DNA of 64,000 nt from Bacteroidales bacterium (GCA_023229505.1 JALNZD010000001.1:133294-197293), one strand, 5' to 3'; positions 33,838 through 44,247 are shown, numbered from the stretch's first letter. Translations and numbers: made by a program. The notes: generated by a model from the letters alone, not told the origin.

Positions 33838-34806
33838 TTATTTAAGGAATTCCTGGATGATCTTTTCTATGGTAAATCCTTCGGCTTCTGCCTTATAGTT
33901 CCTGACAATCCGGTGGCGCAGGATGGAGGTGGCGATTGCCTTTACATCTTCGATATCAGGAGAATATTTTCCCTGAATGGCGGCATGGCATTTCGCCCCG
34001 ATGATGAGGTATTGCGATGCTCTCGGACCAGCCCCCCAGGTGATGAAATCATTAGCCAGTGCATGGGCCGCCGGAGTGCCCGGGCGCGTTTTAGCTGACA
34101 ATGAAACTGCATATTTATAAACATTGTCCGGTACCGGGATCCTGCGGATAAGCCCCTGGAAGAACAGGATCTCTTCGGCGCTGAGCACTACCTTCAAATC
34201 TACCTGCTTATCCTGTGTGGTGCTCTTTACAACTTCAATTTCCTGGTCAAATGAAGGATAATCCAGCCAGATGTTGAACATAAAGCGGTCGAGTTGTGCT
34301 TCGGGCAATGGATAGGTACCTTCTTGTTCAATCGGGTTCTGGGTTGCCAGCACAAAAAAGGGATCGGAAAGCTTGTAGTTCTTGCCGGCAACGGTAATTG
34401 CCTTCTCCTGCATGGCCTCAAGCAAAGCTGATTGGGTTTTGGGTGGCGTCCGGTTTATCTCATCCGCAAGGATAATGTTGGCAAAAACAGGACCATGTAT
34501 GAATTTGAATTTCCTCTCTTCATCCAGGATCTCAGTACCGATGATATCCGAAGGCATCAGATCGGGTGTAAACTGGATCCGGCTGTATTTTAACCCGAGT
34601 GCTTGTGAGATCGTGTTGACCATTAAGGTTTTGGCGAGGCCCGGAACACCGACAAGCAATCCATGACCACGACTGAATATAGAGATCAGTACTTTTTTGA
34701 CAACCTCATCCTGCCCGACAATAACCTTGGCTATCTCCGCCTTCAGGGTGGAATATTTTTCTACAAAAACATCAACGGCTTCAACATCAGATTTATACGA
34801 TATCAT
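33838..34806 (-). CDS. Second MoxR-family AAA+ ATPase
   Basis: A 322-residue MoxR ATPase with Walker A GVPGLAKT, Walker B ILADEINR followed by TPPKTQSALLEAMQE, and ATQNPIEQEGTYPLPEAQ. It is clearly a paralogue of the Bat-operon MoxR, but here no vWA or DUF58 gene is adjacent. Instead it stands between a SurA-like chaperone gene (63 bp upstream) and the exporter genes. It may serve vWA partners elsewhere, or act on envelope assembly with its neighbours. Confidence 0.92.
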   Translation of the reverse strand: MISYKSDVEAVDVFVEKYSTLKAEIAKVIVGQDEVVKKVLISIFSRGHGLLVGVPGLAKTLMVNTISQALGLKYSRIQFTPDLMPSDIIGTEILDEERKFKFIHGPVFANIILADEINRTPPKTQSALLEAMQEKAITVAGKNYKLSDPFFVLATQNPIEQEGTYPLPEAQLDRFMFNIWLDYPSFDQEIEVVKSTTQDKQVDLKVVLSAEEILFFQGLIRRIPVPDNVYKYAVSLSAKTRPGTPAAHALANDFITWGAGPRASQYLIIGAKCHAAIQGKYSPDIEDVKAIATSILRHRIVRNYKAEAEGFTIEKIIQEFLK

Positions 34807-34869
34807 TGAAATATATTTATCCTGGATTGTTTGATAACTAATATTTTATGGATTGAGATAATTTGCTTA

Positions 34870-36243
34870 TTAATTATCCACAGGGAAAAAATTATAATTG
34901 AATCCACAGTTTTTATAATCATCGATCACCATGATATATGCATTATCGACGTTTTTATTCACCCACCCCATAAGCTTTTGTTGCTTTTTGTACTGTAAGG
35001 CCAATTCCTGTAAATAACTGTAATCATCGGTTAAGTTAGCCCGGTGAGGCTCGGTTCTCGCTTGAAGTTTCACCAGCCTGAAGGCTTCTTTTCCATCTTC
35101 AGTCTGGGTGGGTACCGGGGAAGATATCTGGCCGACCTCGAGCTTGTTAATGACAAATGAAACCTGGGGTTCCAGTTGGTCCATTTCAAACCAGGTAGTC
35201 CCGGTGTATGGATTGATGATATATCCACCGCCGGACTTTCCGGGGTCATCAGAATATTTTATCGCAGCGTCTTCAAAAGTGATTTCGCCGTCACGGATTT
35301 GTACCAGTACGCTATCCAATTTATTTCTGGCGTTTTCCAGGTCGATGGGTGAAGGTTTGGTCTGCAGGAGAATATGACGGGTATTGATATAATCTCCTTT
35401 TCTTTCAATGAGTTGGATGATATGGAAACCTGCCTTGGTTTCAACAATTTCTGATATTTCGCCTTCTTTCAACTTAAAAGCCACAGCTTCAAATTCGGGA
35501 TATAACTCTCCCCGGCCAAAGAAACCGATCTCTCCTCCTTTGGCGGCAGATCCGGGATCATCAGAATAAAGGATGGCCAGGGTCGCGAAATTTTCCCCTT
35601 CAACCACTCTTCTTCTCAGATCCCTTAATTTCTCCTTGATCATCACTTTTTGCTCTAAACTTACAGGCGGGATTTTGATGATCTGCCTCATCTCAACCTG
35701 GGCACTTATAAGAGGGATACTGTCAGTAGGGATATTCCGGTAAAATTCCTTAACCTCGCTGGGTGTGACAAAAACATTCTTTGTGATGCTGGTCTGAACC
35801 TCCTGCACCAGCATATTGTTTTTGACCAGATCACGGAATTCCTCTTTAATCTCTATTATCGATTTTCCGTAATACTCTTCCAGTTTTTCCTGGGAACCGA
35901 ACTGGGAGATGAAATACCGGAGACGCTGGTCAAGGGATTGCTCTACTTCGCTGTCGGATACCTGCACGCTGTCGAGCTCTGCCTGGTTCAGCAATAGATT
36001 CTCCAAAAGCATATTTTCAAGGATCTGGCATTTGACCGAACGTGCAGAACCCTCAATAGTTCCCTGCATCTTGGCTTGTAAATATTGTGCTTCAACCTCA
36101 GACTCCAGGACCATATTCTGTCCAACTACGGCAATGATCCGGTCGACCACTTTTTCCTGCGCCTGGAGTTTACCCAGCAATAAAAACAGGACGATAAGGT
36201 AAAGGAACCTGTAATTAAAAAGCAGTATATTCTTATCTCTCAT
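34870..36243 (-). CDS. SurA-like periplasmic chaperone and parvulin isomerase
   Basis: A 457-residue exported protein: signal peptide (about 10-29), a SurA N-terminal helical chaperone domain (about 30-175), and two parvulin-type rotamase domains (about 180-285 and 287-390; motifs LYSDDPGSAAKGGEIGFF, TRHILLQTKPSP, KYSDDPGKSGGGY). It is expected to guide outer-membrane proteins. It is the third of three consecutive folding-factor genes on this strand. Confidence 0.87.
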   Translation of the reverse strand: MRDKNILLFNYRFLYLIVLFLLLGKLQAQEKVVDRIIAVVGQNMVLESEVEAQYLQAKMQGTIEGSARSVKCQILENMLLENLLLNQAELDSVQVSDSEVEQSLDQRLRYFISQFGSQEKLEEYYGKSIIEIKEEFRDLVKNNMLVQEVQTSITKNVFVTPSEVKEFYRNIPTDSIPLISAQVEMRQIIKIPPVSLEQKVMIKEKLRDLRRRVVEGENFATLAILYSDDPGSAAKGGEIGFFGRGELYPEFEAVAFKLKEGEISEIVETKAGFHIIQLIERKGDYINTRHILLQTKPSPIDLENARNKLDSVLVQIRDGEITFEDAAIKYSDDPGKSGGGYIINPYTGTTWFEMDQLEPQVSFVINKLEVGQISSPVPTQTEDGKEAFRLVKLQARTEPHRANLTDDYSYLQELALQYKKQQKLMGWVNKNVDNAYIMVIDDYKNCGFNYNFFPVDN

Positions 36244-36302
36244 AAATGGGTCCGTTAGAAATTAAAACAACCGTGGAGCTTATTTATTGTTTGATTCAAA
36301 GA

Positions 36303-37142
36303 TTAATAGATCTTCGCTTTATCATCCTTAAATGCCTGGTCGATAAACTCCTGCCTTTTCATTTCAATCAGGTTTATTTTTCTGCCGTTCAGGATAATGT
36401 TCCTGATCTTTTCCCTTTCAAACTCAATGGGGGAGATGCTGTCGGCGGTTTTAAAATCATTGATCCTCACAAGGTAAATATAAACGGAATCCTCAGCTTC
36501 GGCATAATTCGTCCTGCGCAGGAAAAGGGCCTGATTATCAACCTCAAGCGGCATTTCATCGAGTAAATCACTCATAGAAACCCACTCCCTGGCAAACCAG
36601 TAATCGGTGGCATTCTTTTCTGCATATCCGGCCAACTCTAATACATTCCCGGATTCAGGTGATTTAAGCAGCTTGCGGAATTCTCTCAGGTGCCTTGATC
36701 TTTTATTAATTTTAACAAAATCAAACTTTACGATATTTCCCTTCAACTCAAACTGGCTGCGGTTCTCCGAGTAATACGCCTCGATTTGCTCTGGTGTAAC
36801 ATTAGTATCCAGATATTGACTGACCAGTTTTTGCTCCAGGGTAAAAAGAAGCAGGGAATTCCGGTATTCATCCAATTGCTTGGAAAAATCCTGTTCGTCG
36901 GATTTAAGGCTTTCCTTGGCTTTTTGGGTGAGTATCTCCTGTTGTATCCATTTAGTAATATAATTCTCAGCCAGGGTTATGCTGTCACGCTCTGAGAGGC
37001 CATCAGGTATCCGGTCCGCCAACTCTGAAATACGCAGGTATTTGTCATTTGCCCTGGCAACAATGCGATCCTCCGGTTCCGACTGGAACAGGTTTGTACA
37101 GGCACTTAAAACAACCAATAGGAACAGGATCGGCTTTTTCAA
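36303..37142 (-). CDS. Lipoprotein related to SurA/PpiC N-terminal domains
   Basis: A 279-residue protein with lipobox VLSAC (Cys15). Residues about 25-150 have the helical SurA/PrsA N-terminal pattern (RVISE-like DRIVARANDKYLRISELADRIPDG), but the catalytic rotamase motifs are absent. It sits between two parvulin genes (13 bp after the upstream gene and 59 bp before surA), so a chaperone-like role in the same process is likely. It is named here only as a probable folding lipoprotein. Confidence 0.65.
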   Translation of the reverse strand: MKKPILFLLVVLSACTNLFQSEPEDRIVARANDKYLRISELADRIPDGLSERDSITLAENYITKWIQQEILTQKAKESLKSDEQDFSKQLDEYRNSLLLFTLEQKLVSQYLDTNVTPEQIEAYYSENRSQFELKGNIVKFDFVKINKRSRHLREFRKLLKSPESGNVLELAGYAEKNATDYWFAREWVSMSDLLDEMPLEVDNQALFLRRTNYAEAEDSVYIYLVRINDFKTADSISPIEFEREKIRNIILNGRKINLIEMKRQEFIDQAFKDDKAKIY

Positions 37143-37155
37143 TTCAAAGGGCTTT

Positions 37156-39150
37156 TTATTTTAATGTCGACAGAACATCTTCATAGATGATTACATTATA
37201 TTTAGCTCTGAGTTCCCTGACCCATTGCTCTTCGAGAAAGGTCTGATAGTCGGCTGTCACGAGCCCCCTTGCTTCCTGCAGGATCTTCGGCTCTGGTTTC
37301 AGCACTTCGTACCCATAAACAAAAGAAGGACCTGAAGGTGAATCCACTATTGGTGAAAGTCCGGCTTTCCATTTGACCTTATCTACCACTGGTGAATCGC
37401 TCATGGAAAAATGAGCCGTTTCCACAAGAATATTAAGGGTAGTATCAGTATTAAAGTAATTCAAAACCTCTTCCGGAGTTTTACCGGTGGAAAACATATT
37501 CCTGACCTCATCCGTGTTAACCTGGGCCGGTTTGAGGATAGTCACGACCGTAGCATGGAAACGCTTATCCCACATGTATTTTCCCGGGTTGGCAGCAAAG
37601 AATTCAGCCAGGCCGGCTGTATCCTTAACAGCTTTCGACCAGACATTCTTATCTGTCAGGTCAAATAAAAGGATACCATCATGATATTCCTGCACCAGCA
37701 TCCGGAAATCGGGATATTTTCCTTCCAGCTTACTGTCTTCATAAGCAACGCATTTATCAACGACGAATGTATTGTACGTTTCATTGAAGAATGCCGGAAT
37801 ATCTGTAATCCTTTTTGTTTGTTTCATGGCAATGTATTGCGCCAGGTCATGCTGGGTGTATTTTACATCTCTCAGGGAAAACACAACTTTATCAAGTCCT
37901 TTGGCTTTATTTACATCCCATTCCCCTTTCATCAGGCTGGTGTCGAGCGTAGCCAATACTGCCTCTTTGGCTTTGGGGTATTCTTTAAATCCATTTTCCT
38001 GCTTGATCCTGTTGATCACGGTTTCCTGGCTAAGTTTGTTGCGAAGGTCTTTTTCCAGGCGGCTTTTCAGGTTGAACTCTTCTTCTTCGAAGGTCCCAAC
38101 CGGTTTTCGGCCTATCAGTTTAATAATATGGTAGCCAAAAGGAGTGGAAAAAGGTGCACTTATGCTGCCTGTATCTTTCAGGTTGCGTGTAGCTATAATA
38201 AATTCAGGTACCATCCGGTTGCTTCCAAACCAGGGTAGTTTACCCCCGTTTCCGGCAGATCCTTTATCTTCTGAATATTCAAGCACAACATCTTCAAATT
38301 TAACCCCCGAAGTTATCTTTTCATAAGCCCCATCGATCTTCATTTTTTTCTGTAAAGAATCCTTTGCGTTGGCATTGGGAGGCAAGGCCACAAAGATGTG
38401 TTCAACCTGCGCCTGCCCGAATGCAGGCTGTTTGTCGGTTACCTTGATCAGGTGATATCCGTAATCAGTCCTTAATGGTTGAGAAATTTTCCCTACTTCG
38501 GTAATATAAGCGCCCGTTTCAAATGGGTATACCATATCGAAAACGGTGAAATATCCCAGGTCACCCAGATTTCCCTTGCGGGCAGGCCGGTATTGGCTTG
38601 CTTCAGTATCCCGGGCTGAAGGATCTTCCGAAATCTCCACCGCCACTTTTCCGAAATCTTCTCCCATTAGGAGTCTTTCGCGGGTAGCCAGCGCTTTTTT
38701 GTATGCTTTCAATGTATCTTCAGGAGATGCATTCTTATCCAGGCGAATAAGGATATGGCTGGCCCTGATGTCCCAGTTTTTCCGTTCATAAGCTTCCTTC
38801 AGTAGATATTCACCGACCGAGGCGTCAACAAAATAAGGCTGCGCCAGCTGTTTGCGATAGCCTTCCAGTTCCTTGCGGAATGTCTGGAGTGTGTCCATCC
38901 CAAGCTCCTCAGCTTCTCTTACCTTAAGACGAAAATTGATATACAGGTCGAGATATTCTTTGATGGCGTCAGGACCCTGTTCCTCCCGGTTTAAATTATT
39001 TTTGTTGTAAACGTACATAAAGTCGCCGGCGGTGACATCTTCCCCGGCTATATTCAATAGCACCCGGTCGTCTGTCTTCTGGGCAATCAGTAAGTTCGAA
39101 TATAAAGTAATAACAGTTAATAAGGACACTGCGAACCCGAATTTTCTCAT
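37156..39150 (-). CDS. Exported double-parvulin peptidyl-prolyl isomerase
   Basis: A 664-residue exported protein with a signal peptide (about 1-23), an N-terminal SurA-like region, two parvulin domains (about 127-235, HILIRLDKNASPED to YGYHLIKV; about 243-345, VEHIFVALPP to FGYHIIKL), and a C-terminal helical and rotamase-like tail. The double GNLGDLGYF/GGKLPWFG motifs are typical. It heads a run of three folding factors after guaB, with 45 bp from the guaB stop. Confidence 0.85.
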   Translation of the reverse strand: MRKFGFAVSLLTVITLYSNLLIAQKTDDRVLLNIAGEDVTAGDFMYVYNKNNLNREEQGPDAIKEYLDLYINFRLKVREAEELGMDTLQTFRKELEGYRKQLAQPYFVDASVGEYLLKEAYERKNWDIRASHILIRLDKNASPEDTLKAYKKALATRERLLMGEDFGKVAVEISEDPSARDTEASQYRPARKGNLGDLGYFTVFDMVYPFETGAYITEVGKISQPLRTDYGYHLIKVTDKQPAFGQAQVEHIFVALPPNANAKDSLQKKMKIDGAYEKITSGVKFEDVVLEYSEDKGSAGNGGKLPWFGSNRMVPEFIIATRNLKDTGSISAPFSTPFGYHIIKLIGRKPVGTFEEEEFNLKSRLEKDLRNKLSQETVINRIKQENGFKEYPKAKEAVLATLDTSLMKGEWDVNKAKGLDKVVFSLRDVKYTQHDLAQYIAMKQTKRITDIPAFFNETYNTFVVDKCVAYEDSKLEGKYPDFRMLVQEYHDGILLFDLTDKNVWSKAVKDTAGLAEFFAANPGKYMWDKRFHATVVTILKPAQVNTDEVRNMFSTGKTPEEVLNYFNTDTTLNILVETAHFSMSDSPVVDKVKWKAGLSPIVDSPSGPSFVYGYEVLKPEPKILQEARGLVTADYQTFLEEQWVRELRAKYNVIIYEDVLSTLK

Positions 39151-39195
39151 GGTTTATCTCAATTTTAAGTTAATAATTTGCTCTTTTAAAATCCA

Positions 39196-40668
39196 TTACA
39201 AACGGCTATAGTTGGGCGCTTCGCTGGTAATGGAGACATCATGGGGATGACCTTCGATGACACCTGCGTGGGTGATCTTGATGAAACGGGCCTGTTTGAG
39301 TGCTTCAATATTCTTTGCACCGACGTACCCCATTCCGGCCCGCAAACCGCCTACCAGCTGAAGGATGACTTCCGACAGGGTCCCTTTAAATGGCACCCGG
39401 CCTACGATTCCTTCCGGTACTAATTTGCGGATATCATCTTCCACATCCTGGAAATAACGGTCCTTTGATCCCTTCTGCATGGCTTCGATTGAGCCCATGC
39501 CCCTGTACGTTTTATATTTCCTGCCATCGAAAATGATGGTTTCACCTGGTGACTCATCCACACCGGCAAACAGGGAGCCAGCCATGATGGTATCAGCTCC
39601 GGCCGCCAATGCTTTGGCTATATCACCTGAGTAGCGGATCCCTCCATCGGCAATGACCGGTATGCCTGTGCCTTTAAGAACCTGGCTGACGGAATAAATA
39701 GCAGACAACTGCGGTACGCCTACCCCTGCGATAACCCTTGTCGTGCAGATAGAGCCGGGGCCAATACCTATCTTGATGGCATCTGCGCCTGCTTCTGCAA
39801 GTGCCAGGGCAGCTTCTGCCGTGCCAATATTGCCCACCACCAGGTCGATATTTGGGAACTGCTGTTTGATTTTGCGGGCAATTTCAATGACACTGCGGGT
39901 ATGCCCGTGGGCCGTGTCTACCACGATGGCGTCAACATTAGCATCTACCAACGCTTCGGCCCGCTGCAACGTGTTGGAAGCAATGCCGACAGCGGCAGCT
40001 ACCCGCAACCTGCCCTGGCCATCTTTGTAAGCATTGGGATGCGCCTGTATCTTGATAATGTCTTTATAAGTGATCAGCCCCACGAGACGGTTATGGTCAT
40101 CCACGACAGGGAGCTTTTCAATCCGGTGCTTCTGAAGGATTTCCGCTGCTATTTCAAATGAAATGAACTCACGGGTGGTGATCAGGTTGTCTTTGGTCAT
40201 TACTTCGGCTATAGGCCGGTTAGTGTTGCGCTCAAAACGAAGGTCGCGGTGGGTAACAATCCCTACCAGTTCCTTGTTGTTCTTTACCACGGGAATCCCG
40301 CCAATACCATATTCTTTCATCAGCATAAGCGCATCCCAGACTATAGCATCTACCGGTAAGGTCACCGGGTCAAGGATCATGCCGTTCTCGGCCCTTTTTA
40401 CTTTCCTGACCTGATTGGCCTGTTCCTCGATCGACATATTCTTGTGGATCACCCCGATGCCACCCTCCTGGGCTATGGCAATGGCCATCATGGCCTCTGT
40501 CACAGTATCCATAGCAGCCGAGACGATCGGAATGTTTAAGTGGATATTCCTGGAAAAAAAGGAACAGATATCAGCCTCCCGGGGCATCACATCAGAATAG
40601 GCCGGAACAAGCAGAACATCATCATAAGTGAGGGCTTCACCAAGAAATTTATTGTTATCCAGCGTCAT
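39196..40668 (-). CDS. guaB: IMP dehydrogenase
   Basis: A 490-residue enzyme of guanine nucleotide synthesis (IMP to XMP, NAD-dependent). It has the N-terminal barrel part LTYDDVLLVPAYSDV, two CBS domains (about 98-215), the active-site loop GIGPGSICTTR with the catalytic Cys, and flap YRGMGSIEAM. Full length. It is the first gene of the leftward run. Confidence 0.97.
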   Translation of the reverse strand: MTLDNNKFLGEALTYDDVLLVPAYSDVMPREADICSFFSRNIHLNIPIVSAAMDTVTEAMMAIAIAQEGGIGVIHKNMSIEEQANQVRKVKRAENGMILDPVTLPVDAIVWDALMLMKEYGIGGIPVVKNNKELVGIVTHRDLRFERNTNRPIAEVMTKDNLITTREFISFEIAAEILQKHRIEKLPVVDDHNRLVGLITYKDIIKIQAHPNAYKDGQGRLRVAAAVGIASNTLQRAEALVDANVDAIVVDTAHGHTRSVIEIARKIKQQFPNIDLVVGNIGTAEAALALAEAGADAIKIGIGPGSICTTRVIAGVGVPQLSAIYSVSQVLKGTGIPVIADGGIRYSGDIAKALAAGADTIMAGSLFAGVDESPGETIIFDGRKYKTYRGMGSIEAMQKGSKDRYFQDVEDDIRKLVPEGIVGRVPFKGTLSEVILQLVGGLRAGMGYVGAKNIEALKQARFIKITHAGVIEGHPHDVSITSEAPNYSRL

Positions 40669-40688
40669 GACCTGAAAAATTTGATTTG

Positions 40689-40732
40689 CAAATGTATGAA
40701 AAAACCCTTTAACAACTCTTAAAAATTGTTAA
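40689..40732 (-). promoter_or_regulatory. guaB promoter region with inverted repeat
   Basis: On the minus strand TACATTTG (complement of 40689-40696) is a -7 box 20 nt before the guaB start. Just upstream lies TTAACAA, 10 nt, TTGTTAA (40709-40732), a perfect 7-base inverted repeat covering the -20 to -35 area. The repeat could be an operator. No clear -33 TTTG is present. Confidence 0.4.
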
Positions 40733-40770
40733 TACCGCGGTTGTGGCTGTATAAGCCAACGTAAATATTC

Positions 40771-42825
40771 TCAATAAATTACAGCTATGTTTCCTTTTAT
40801 TTGCCTGGGTTGATTAAGTGCATTGCGGAAACGTAACAAATAGACATAAACCCCCTGGGGTACGTATTCGCCATTGTAGGTGCCGTTCCATGCGTCATTG
40901 GGATCATTGGTCCGGTATATCAATTGCCCCCAGCGATTGTAAACGAGGAACTCATATCCTTCACTGCCAACGAACACAATAACAGGTTTGAGCGTATTGT
41001 TGAGTCCACGGGGCATGAAGGCATTAGGAAGGTAAACCTTTGGTTCCTGCTCCGACAATACCTCGTTTGAAAAGCTTTGCTCCTGGAAACCAAGCGGGTT
41101 AGCAGAGCCTTCATAAGCTTCGACGAGATAAGTGATCCTGCTGATGGTGCCTGTCAGGTCAGAAACATTATCGGAATAAGTCAGTGTGAGGGAGTCGACA
41201 TCAGCCAACATGGTTAGCGAAGAATTATCGAGGCGGCGATAAACTTTATAGCCCAGTATGCGTCCGTACCATGATTCATAAGCATTCCAGCTCAAACGGT
41301 TGGTCAGGTCAGGTAAAGCTTCCGCTTGCAGGAAAATGGTCCGGGCTGTATTAGTGATAACCGATGCCATCCCGCAACTGTCGACCACTTCGACCTGGTA
41401 ATAGTAGCTTTCAACCGTGACATCTGCTGCAGCGTCAGAAAAAGAAACAAATTCCTGCCCCTGGTTGAGGACTGTTCCGGTTTCAGTATAGGGTCCGCCG
41501 GCATTTGTGCTCCGGAGGATACGGTAAAATTGTACATGTGCCGCGGTATCGGTGTAAAACAGGATGTTCACCCGTTCATTATCTTCCACTGAAACAAATC
41601 GCGTATACATGAACAACGGACGAGGCGAATTGTAGGTGGTGACTTCCTTCCTGCAGGAGGTAGATGTTTTCAGGCCGTCCTGGTTAAAAGCCCTGATGTA
41701 ATATGCATAAGTAGTGTTGGGCTGAAGATCAGCGTGGGTATAGCTTGTCTGGCCGGGATTTAGTGTCTCCAGCAACTGGAAAGGGCCGTTATTTTCACTC
41801 ATGTAAATCCTGTAACCCTGAAGTGGTGGTTCGAAGTTCACATATTCGTTCCAGCTCAGGGTATTAGTCATCGTGCAGGGATCGTATGCGACATCCGCTA
41901 AAAAAATCGTACTGTGGGGCTTGTCCTGAAAAGTACTGGTGTCGAAAGGGAAAGGACTTTCGTTACCACAAGAGTCGATCGACAAAAGGATATAACGCAG
42001 CGGGCCTTCACAGGGATTGGAATCTTCGTGCCGGTAATAAGTAGCAGAACTCCCGTCAACATAATCGATCGAGTCGTTGGTTGTTGTGACCCTGAATATG
42101 GTATATCCCTGGATATCCGGTTCCAGTCCGGCCTCCCAGCCCACCACAGCTTTCCCGTCAGGGCCTATGCTGACTGAATCGATGACCGGTGGGTAACGAT
42201 TGGATAAGTTTCTCAGCACCGCCCCATTTTGGTTTGAAAGTGAAATGCACCCGGTTTGAATGTCTCGTACCCCGATCCGGAAACGGACCGTATCACTATT
42301 ACCGTTACAAGCCCAGAAATGATGGGTCAGGCTCAGATCCTGCGTGGAATCGACTACAGCCCAGGTCCCGGGCGGGTATTCCCGGTATAAAAGGTACCAG
42401 GGATGCATAGCTGCGAGCAAAGGGGTATGCAGCGGTGTCCAGTTAAAGTCGATGACCTCAAAATCAGTGGTGGTGCCTGTAAGTAGCATTGTCGCCAGGG
42501 TATCCGTTGGAAATGGGCCTGAATTTTTATTGATGATCAAATAGTAATATCCCGGTGTCGTATTGGCGTCTGCACCAACATGAAGATAACTAGCCTGTGT
42601 AATATTTGTAATCACGGTCAATTCAGTATAAAAACCTGACCGTACCAGTGAAAAATAAATAGTATAATTATAAAAACCCGTGCCGATCAGTACCGGGTTC
42701 CATTGAATCACCGCATCTCCGTTGGGCATCACTTCAGTGCACCTGAGCCTGACAGTTTGGCCTTGTGAGGTAATCTGAAAAAAAAACAGAATGATGATCA
42801 GTATCGATGCCAGCCTTTTATTCAT
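40771..42825 (-). CDS. Secreted FN3-repeat protein with T9SS type B (gliding motility) C-terminus
   Basis: About 684 residues from ATG 42825 (MNKRLASILIIILFFFQ; a 21-base longer frame has a less likely start). Signal peptide about 1-22. The body has about five fibronectin-like modules (for example NTLSWNEYVNFEPPLQGYRIYMSE, SYTHADLQPNTTYAYYIRAF). The end (YLPNAFMPRG, YEFLVYNRWGQLIYRT, WNGTYNGEYVPQGVYVYLLRF) is the gliding motility-associated C-terminal domain used for type B T9SS sorting, in contrast to the type A cargo elsewhere in the window. Cargo function unknown. Confidence 0.86.
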   Translation of the reverse strand: MNKRLASILIIILFFFQITSQGQTVRLRCTEVMPNGDAVIQWNPVLIGTGFYNYTIYFSLVRSGFYTELTVITNITQASYLHVGADANTTPGYYYLIINKNSGPFPTDTLATMLLTGTTTDFEVIDFNWTPLHTPLLAAMHPWYLLYREYPPGTWAVVDSTQDLSLTHHFWACNGNSDTVRFRIGVRDIQTGCISLSNQNGAVLRNLSNRYPPVIDSVSIGPDGKAVVGWEAGLEPDIQGYTIFRVTTTNDSIDYVDGSSATYYRHEDSNPCEGPLRYILLSIDSCGNESPFPFDTSTFQDKPHSTIFLADVAYDPCTMTNTLSWNEYVNFEPPLQGYRIYMSENNGPFQLLETLNPGQTSYTHADLQPNTTYAYYIRAFNQDGLKTSTSCRKEVTTYNSPRPLFMYTRFVSVEDNERVNILFYTDTAAHVQFYRILRSTNAGGPYTETGTVLNQGQEFVSFSDAAADVTVESYYYQVEVVDSCGMASVITNTARTIFLQAEALPDLTNRLSWNAYESWYGRILGYKVYRRLDNSSLTMLADVDSLTLTYSDNVSDLTGTISRITYLVEAYEGSANPLGFQEQSFSNEVLSEQEPKVYLPNAFMPRGLNNTLKPVIVFVGSEGYEFLVYNRWGQLIYRTNDPNDAWNGTYNGEYVPQGVYVYLLRFRNALNQPRQIKGNIAVIY

Positions 42826-42903
42826 AACCGTTTCGGTCGACAGCAAAATTACATAAATTTGAAGAGTTTATGATATGACCCTTCTTAATTCCCGTGAAAT
42901 CAT

Positions 42904-42911
42904 TAACTTTG
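42904..42911 (+). promoter_or_regulatory. Possible -7 box for glyA
   Basis: TAACTTTG matches TAnnTTTG and lies 46 bp before the glyA ATG. No clear -33 element at the correct distance. Confidence 0.35.
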
Positions 42912-42957
42912 CGGGAGTTTTTATACATCTGACACAATTATTTATATTAATTCGATT

Positions 42958-44235
42958 ATGAAACGGGACAATCAGGTATTTCGTATTCTGGCAAAGGAAA
43001 AGAAAAGACAATTACACGGATTGGAATTGATTGCATCGGAGAATTTCGTCAGTGACCAGGTTTTAAAGGCCATGGGTTCGGTGATGACCAACAAATACGC
43101 CGAAGGCTACCCTGGTAAAAGATATTATGGCGGCTGCCAGTTTGTGGATGAGACTGAGCAACTGGCCATTGACCGGGCAAAGGAGCTTTTCAATTGTGAG
43201 TTTGCCAACGTTCAGCCCCATTCAGGAGCCCAGGCCAACATGGCTGTTTTTCTTGCTTTCCTGAAGCCGGGCGACAAGTTCATGGGGCTTGATCTGTCGC
43301 ATGGGGGCCACCTGTCGCACGGATCGCCCGTCAACAGTTCGGGCATTCTTTATAAGCCATTCGCTTATGGCGTCAGCCAGGTTACCGGGACTGTAGATTA
43401 CGACAAGATGGAAGAAACTGCCCTGCGGGAAATGCCGAAGATCATTATTGCCGGTGCCTCTGCATATTCGCGCGACTGGGACTATGTTCGGATGCGCAGC
43501 ATAGCTGATAAGGTTGGCGCCCTGCTGATGGCCGACATTTCGCACCCCGCCGGCCTGATTGCACGAGGCCTCCTCAACGACCCGCTCCCCTACTGCCACG
43601 TGGTAACTACAACCACACATAAGACCCTCCGCGGGCCACGCGGCGGGATGATCCTGATGGGTAAGGATTTTGAAAATCCCTGGGGATGGGCTACACCCAA
43701 AGGTGAGATCAAAATGATGTCGCAACTCATCAACTCTGCCGTATTCCCCGGAATCCAGGGCGGCCCGCTCGAGCATGTCATCGCCTCTAAAGCGGTCGCT
43801 TTCGGCGAAGCTTTAACCGATGAATACTTCGAATACATCCTCCAGGTTAAGAAGAACGCCACCGTCATGGCGAAAGCTTTTGTCGACAAAGGCTATCACG
43901 TGATTTCCGGCGGTACCGATAATCACCTGATGCTGATCGACCTGCGTAATAAGTTTCCCGAACTGACCGGACGCCTGGCGGAAAACACCCTGGTGCGGGC
44001 CGATATCACCGTGAATAAAAATATGGTTCCATTCGACAGCCGTTCGCCTTTCCAGACCTCCGGCCTTCGCATCGGCACCCCGGCCGTTACTACCCGCGGC
44101 CTGAAAGAAAAGCACATGACCCTCATTGTCGACCTGATCGATGAAGTCCTTCAAAAGATCGAAGACGAGCAAACCATTATCAGCGTGAGGCAAAAAGTCA
44201 ACCAGATGATGGAAAGTTATCCCCTGTTCTCTTAA
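42958..44235 (+). CDS. glyA: Serine hydroxymethyltransferase
   Basis: A 425-residue PLP enzyme interconverting serine and glycine and loading one-carbon units on tetrahydrofolate. It has the N-terminal GLELIASENFVS, YAEGYPGKRYYGG, the PLP lysine motif TTTTHKTLRGPRGG, and the C-terminal RIGTPAVTTRG. Full length. The rSAM-associated lipoprotein gene starts 12 bp after its stop. Confidence 0.97.
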   Translation: MKRDNQVFRILAKEKKRQLHGLELIASENFVSDQVLKAMGSVMTNKYAEGYPGKRYYGGCQFVDETEQLAIDRAKELFNCEFANVQPHSGAQANMAVFLAFLKPGDKFMGLDLSHGGHLSHGSPVNSSGILYKPFAYGVSQVTGTVDYDKMEETALREMPKIIIAGASAYSRDWDYVRMRSIADKVGALLMADISHPAGLIARGLLNDPLPYCHVVTTTTHKTLRGPRGGMILMGKDFENPWGWATPKGEIKMMSQLINSAVFPGIQGGPLEHVIASKAVAFGEALTDEYFEYILQVKKNATVMAKAFVDKGYHVISGGTDNHLMLIDLRNKFPELTGRLAENTLVRADITVNKNMVPFDSRSPFQTSGLRIGTPAVTTRGLKEKHMTLIVDLIDEVLQKIEDEQTIISVRQKVNQMMESYPLFS

Positions 44236-44247
44236 AACTAAAATAGT

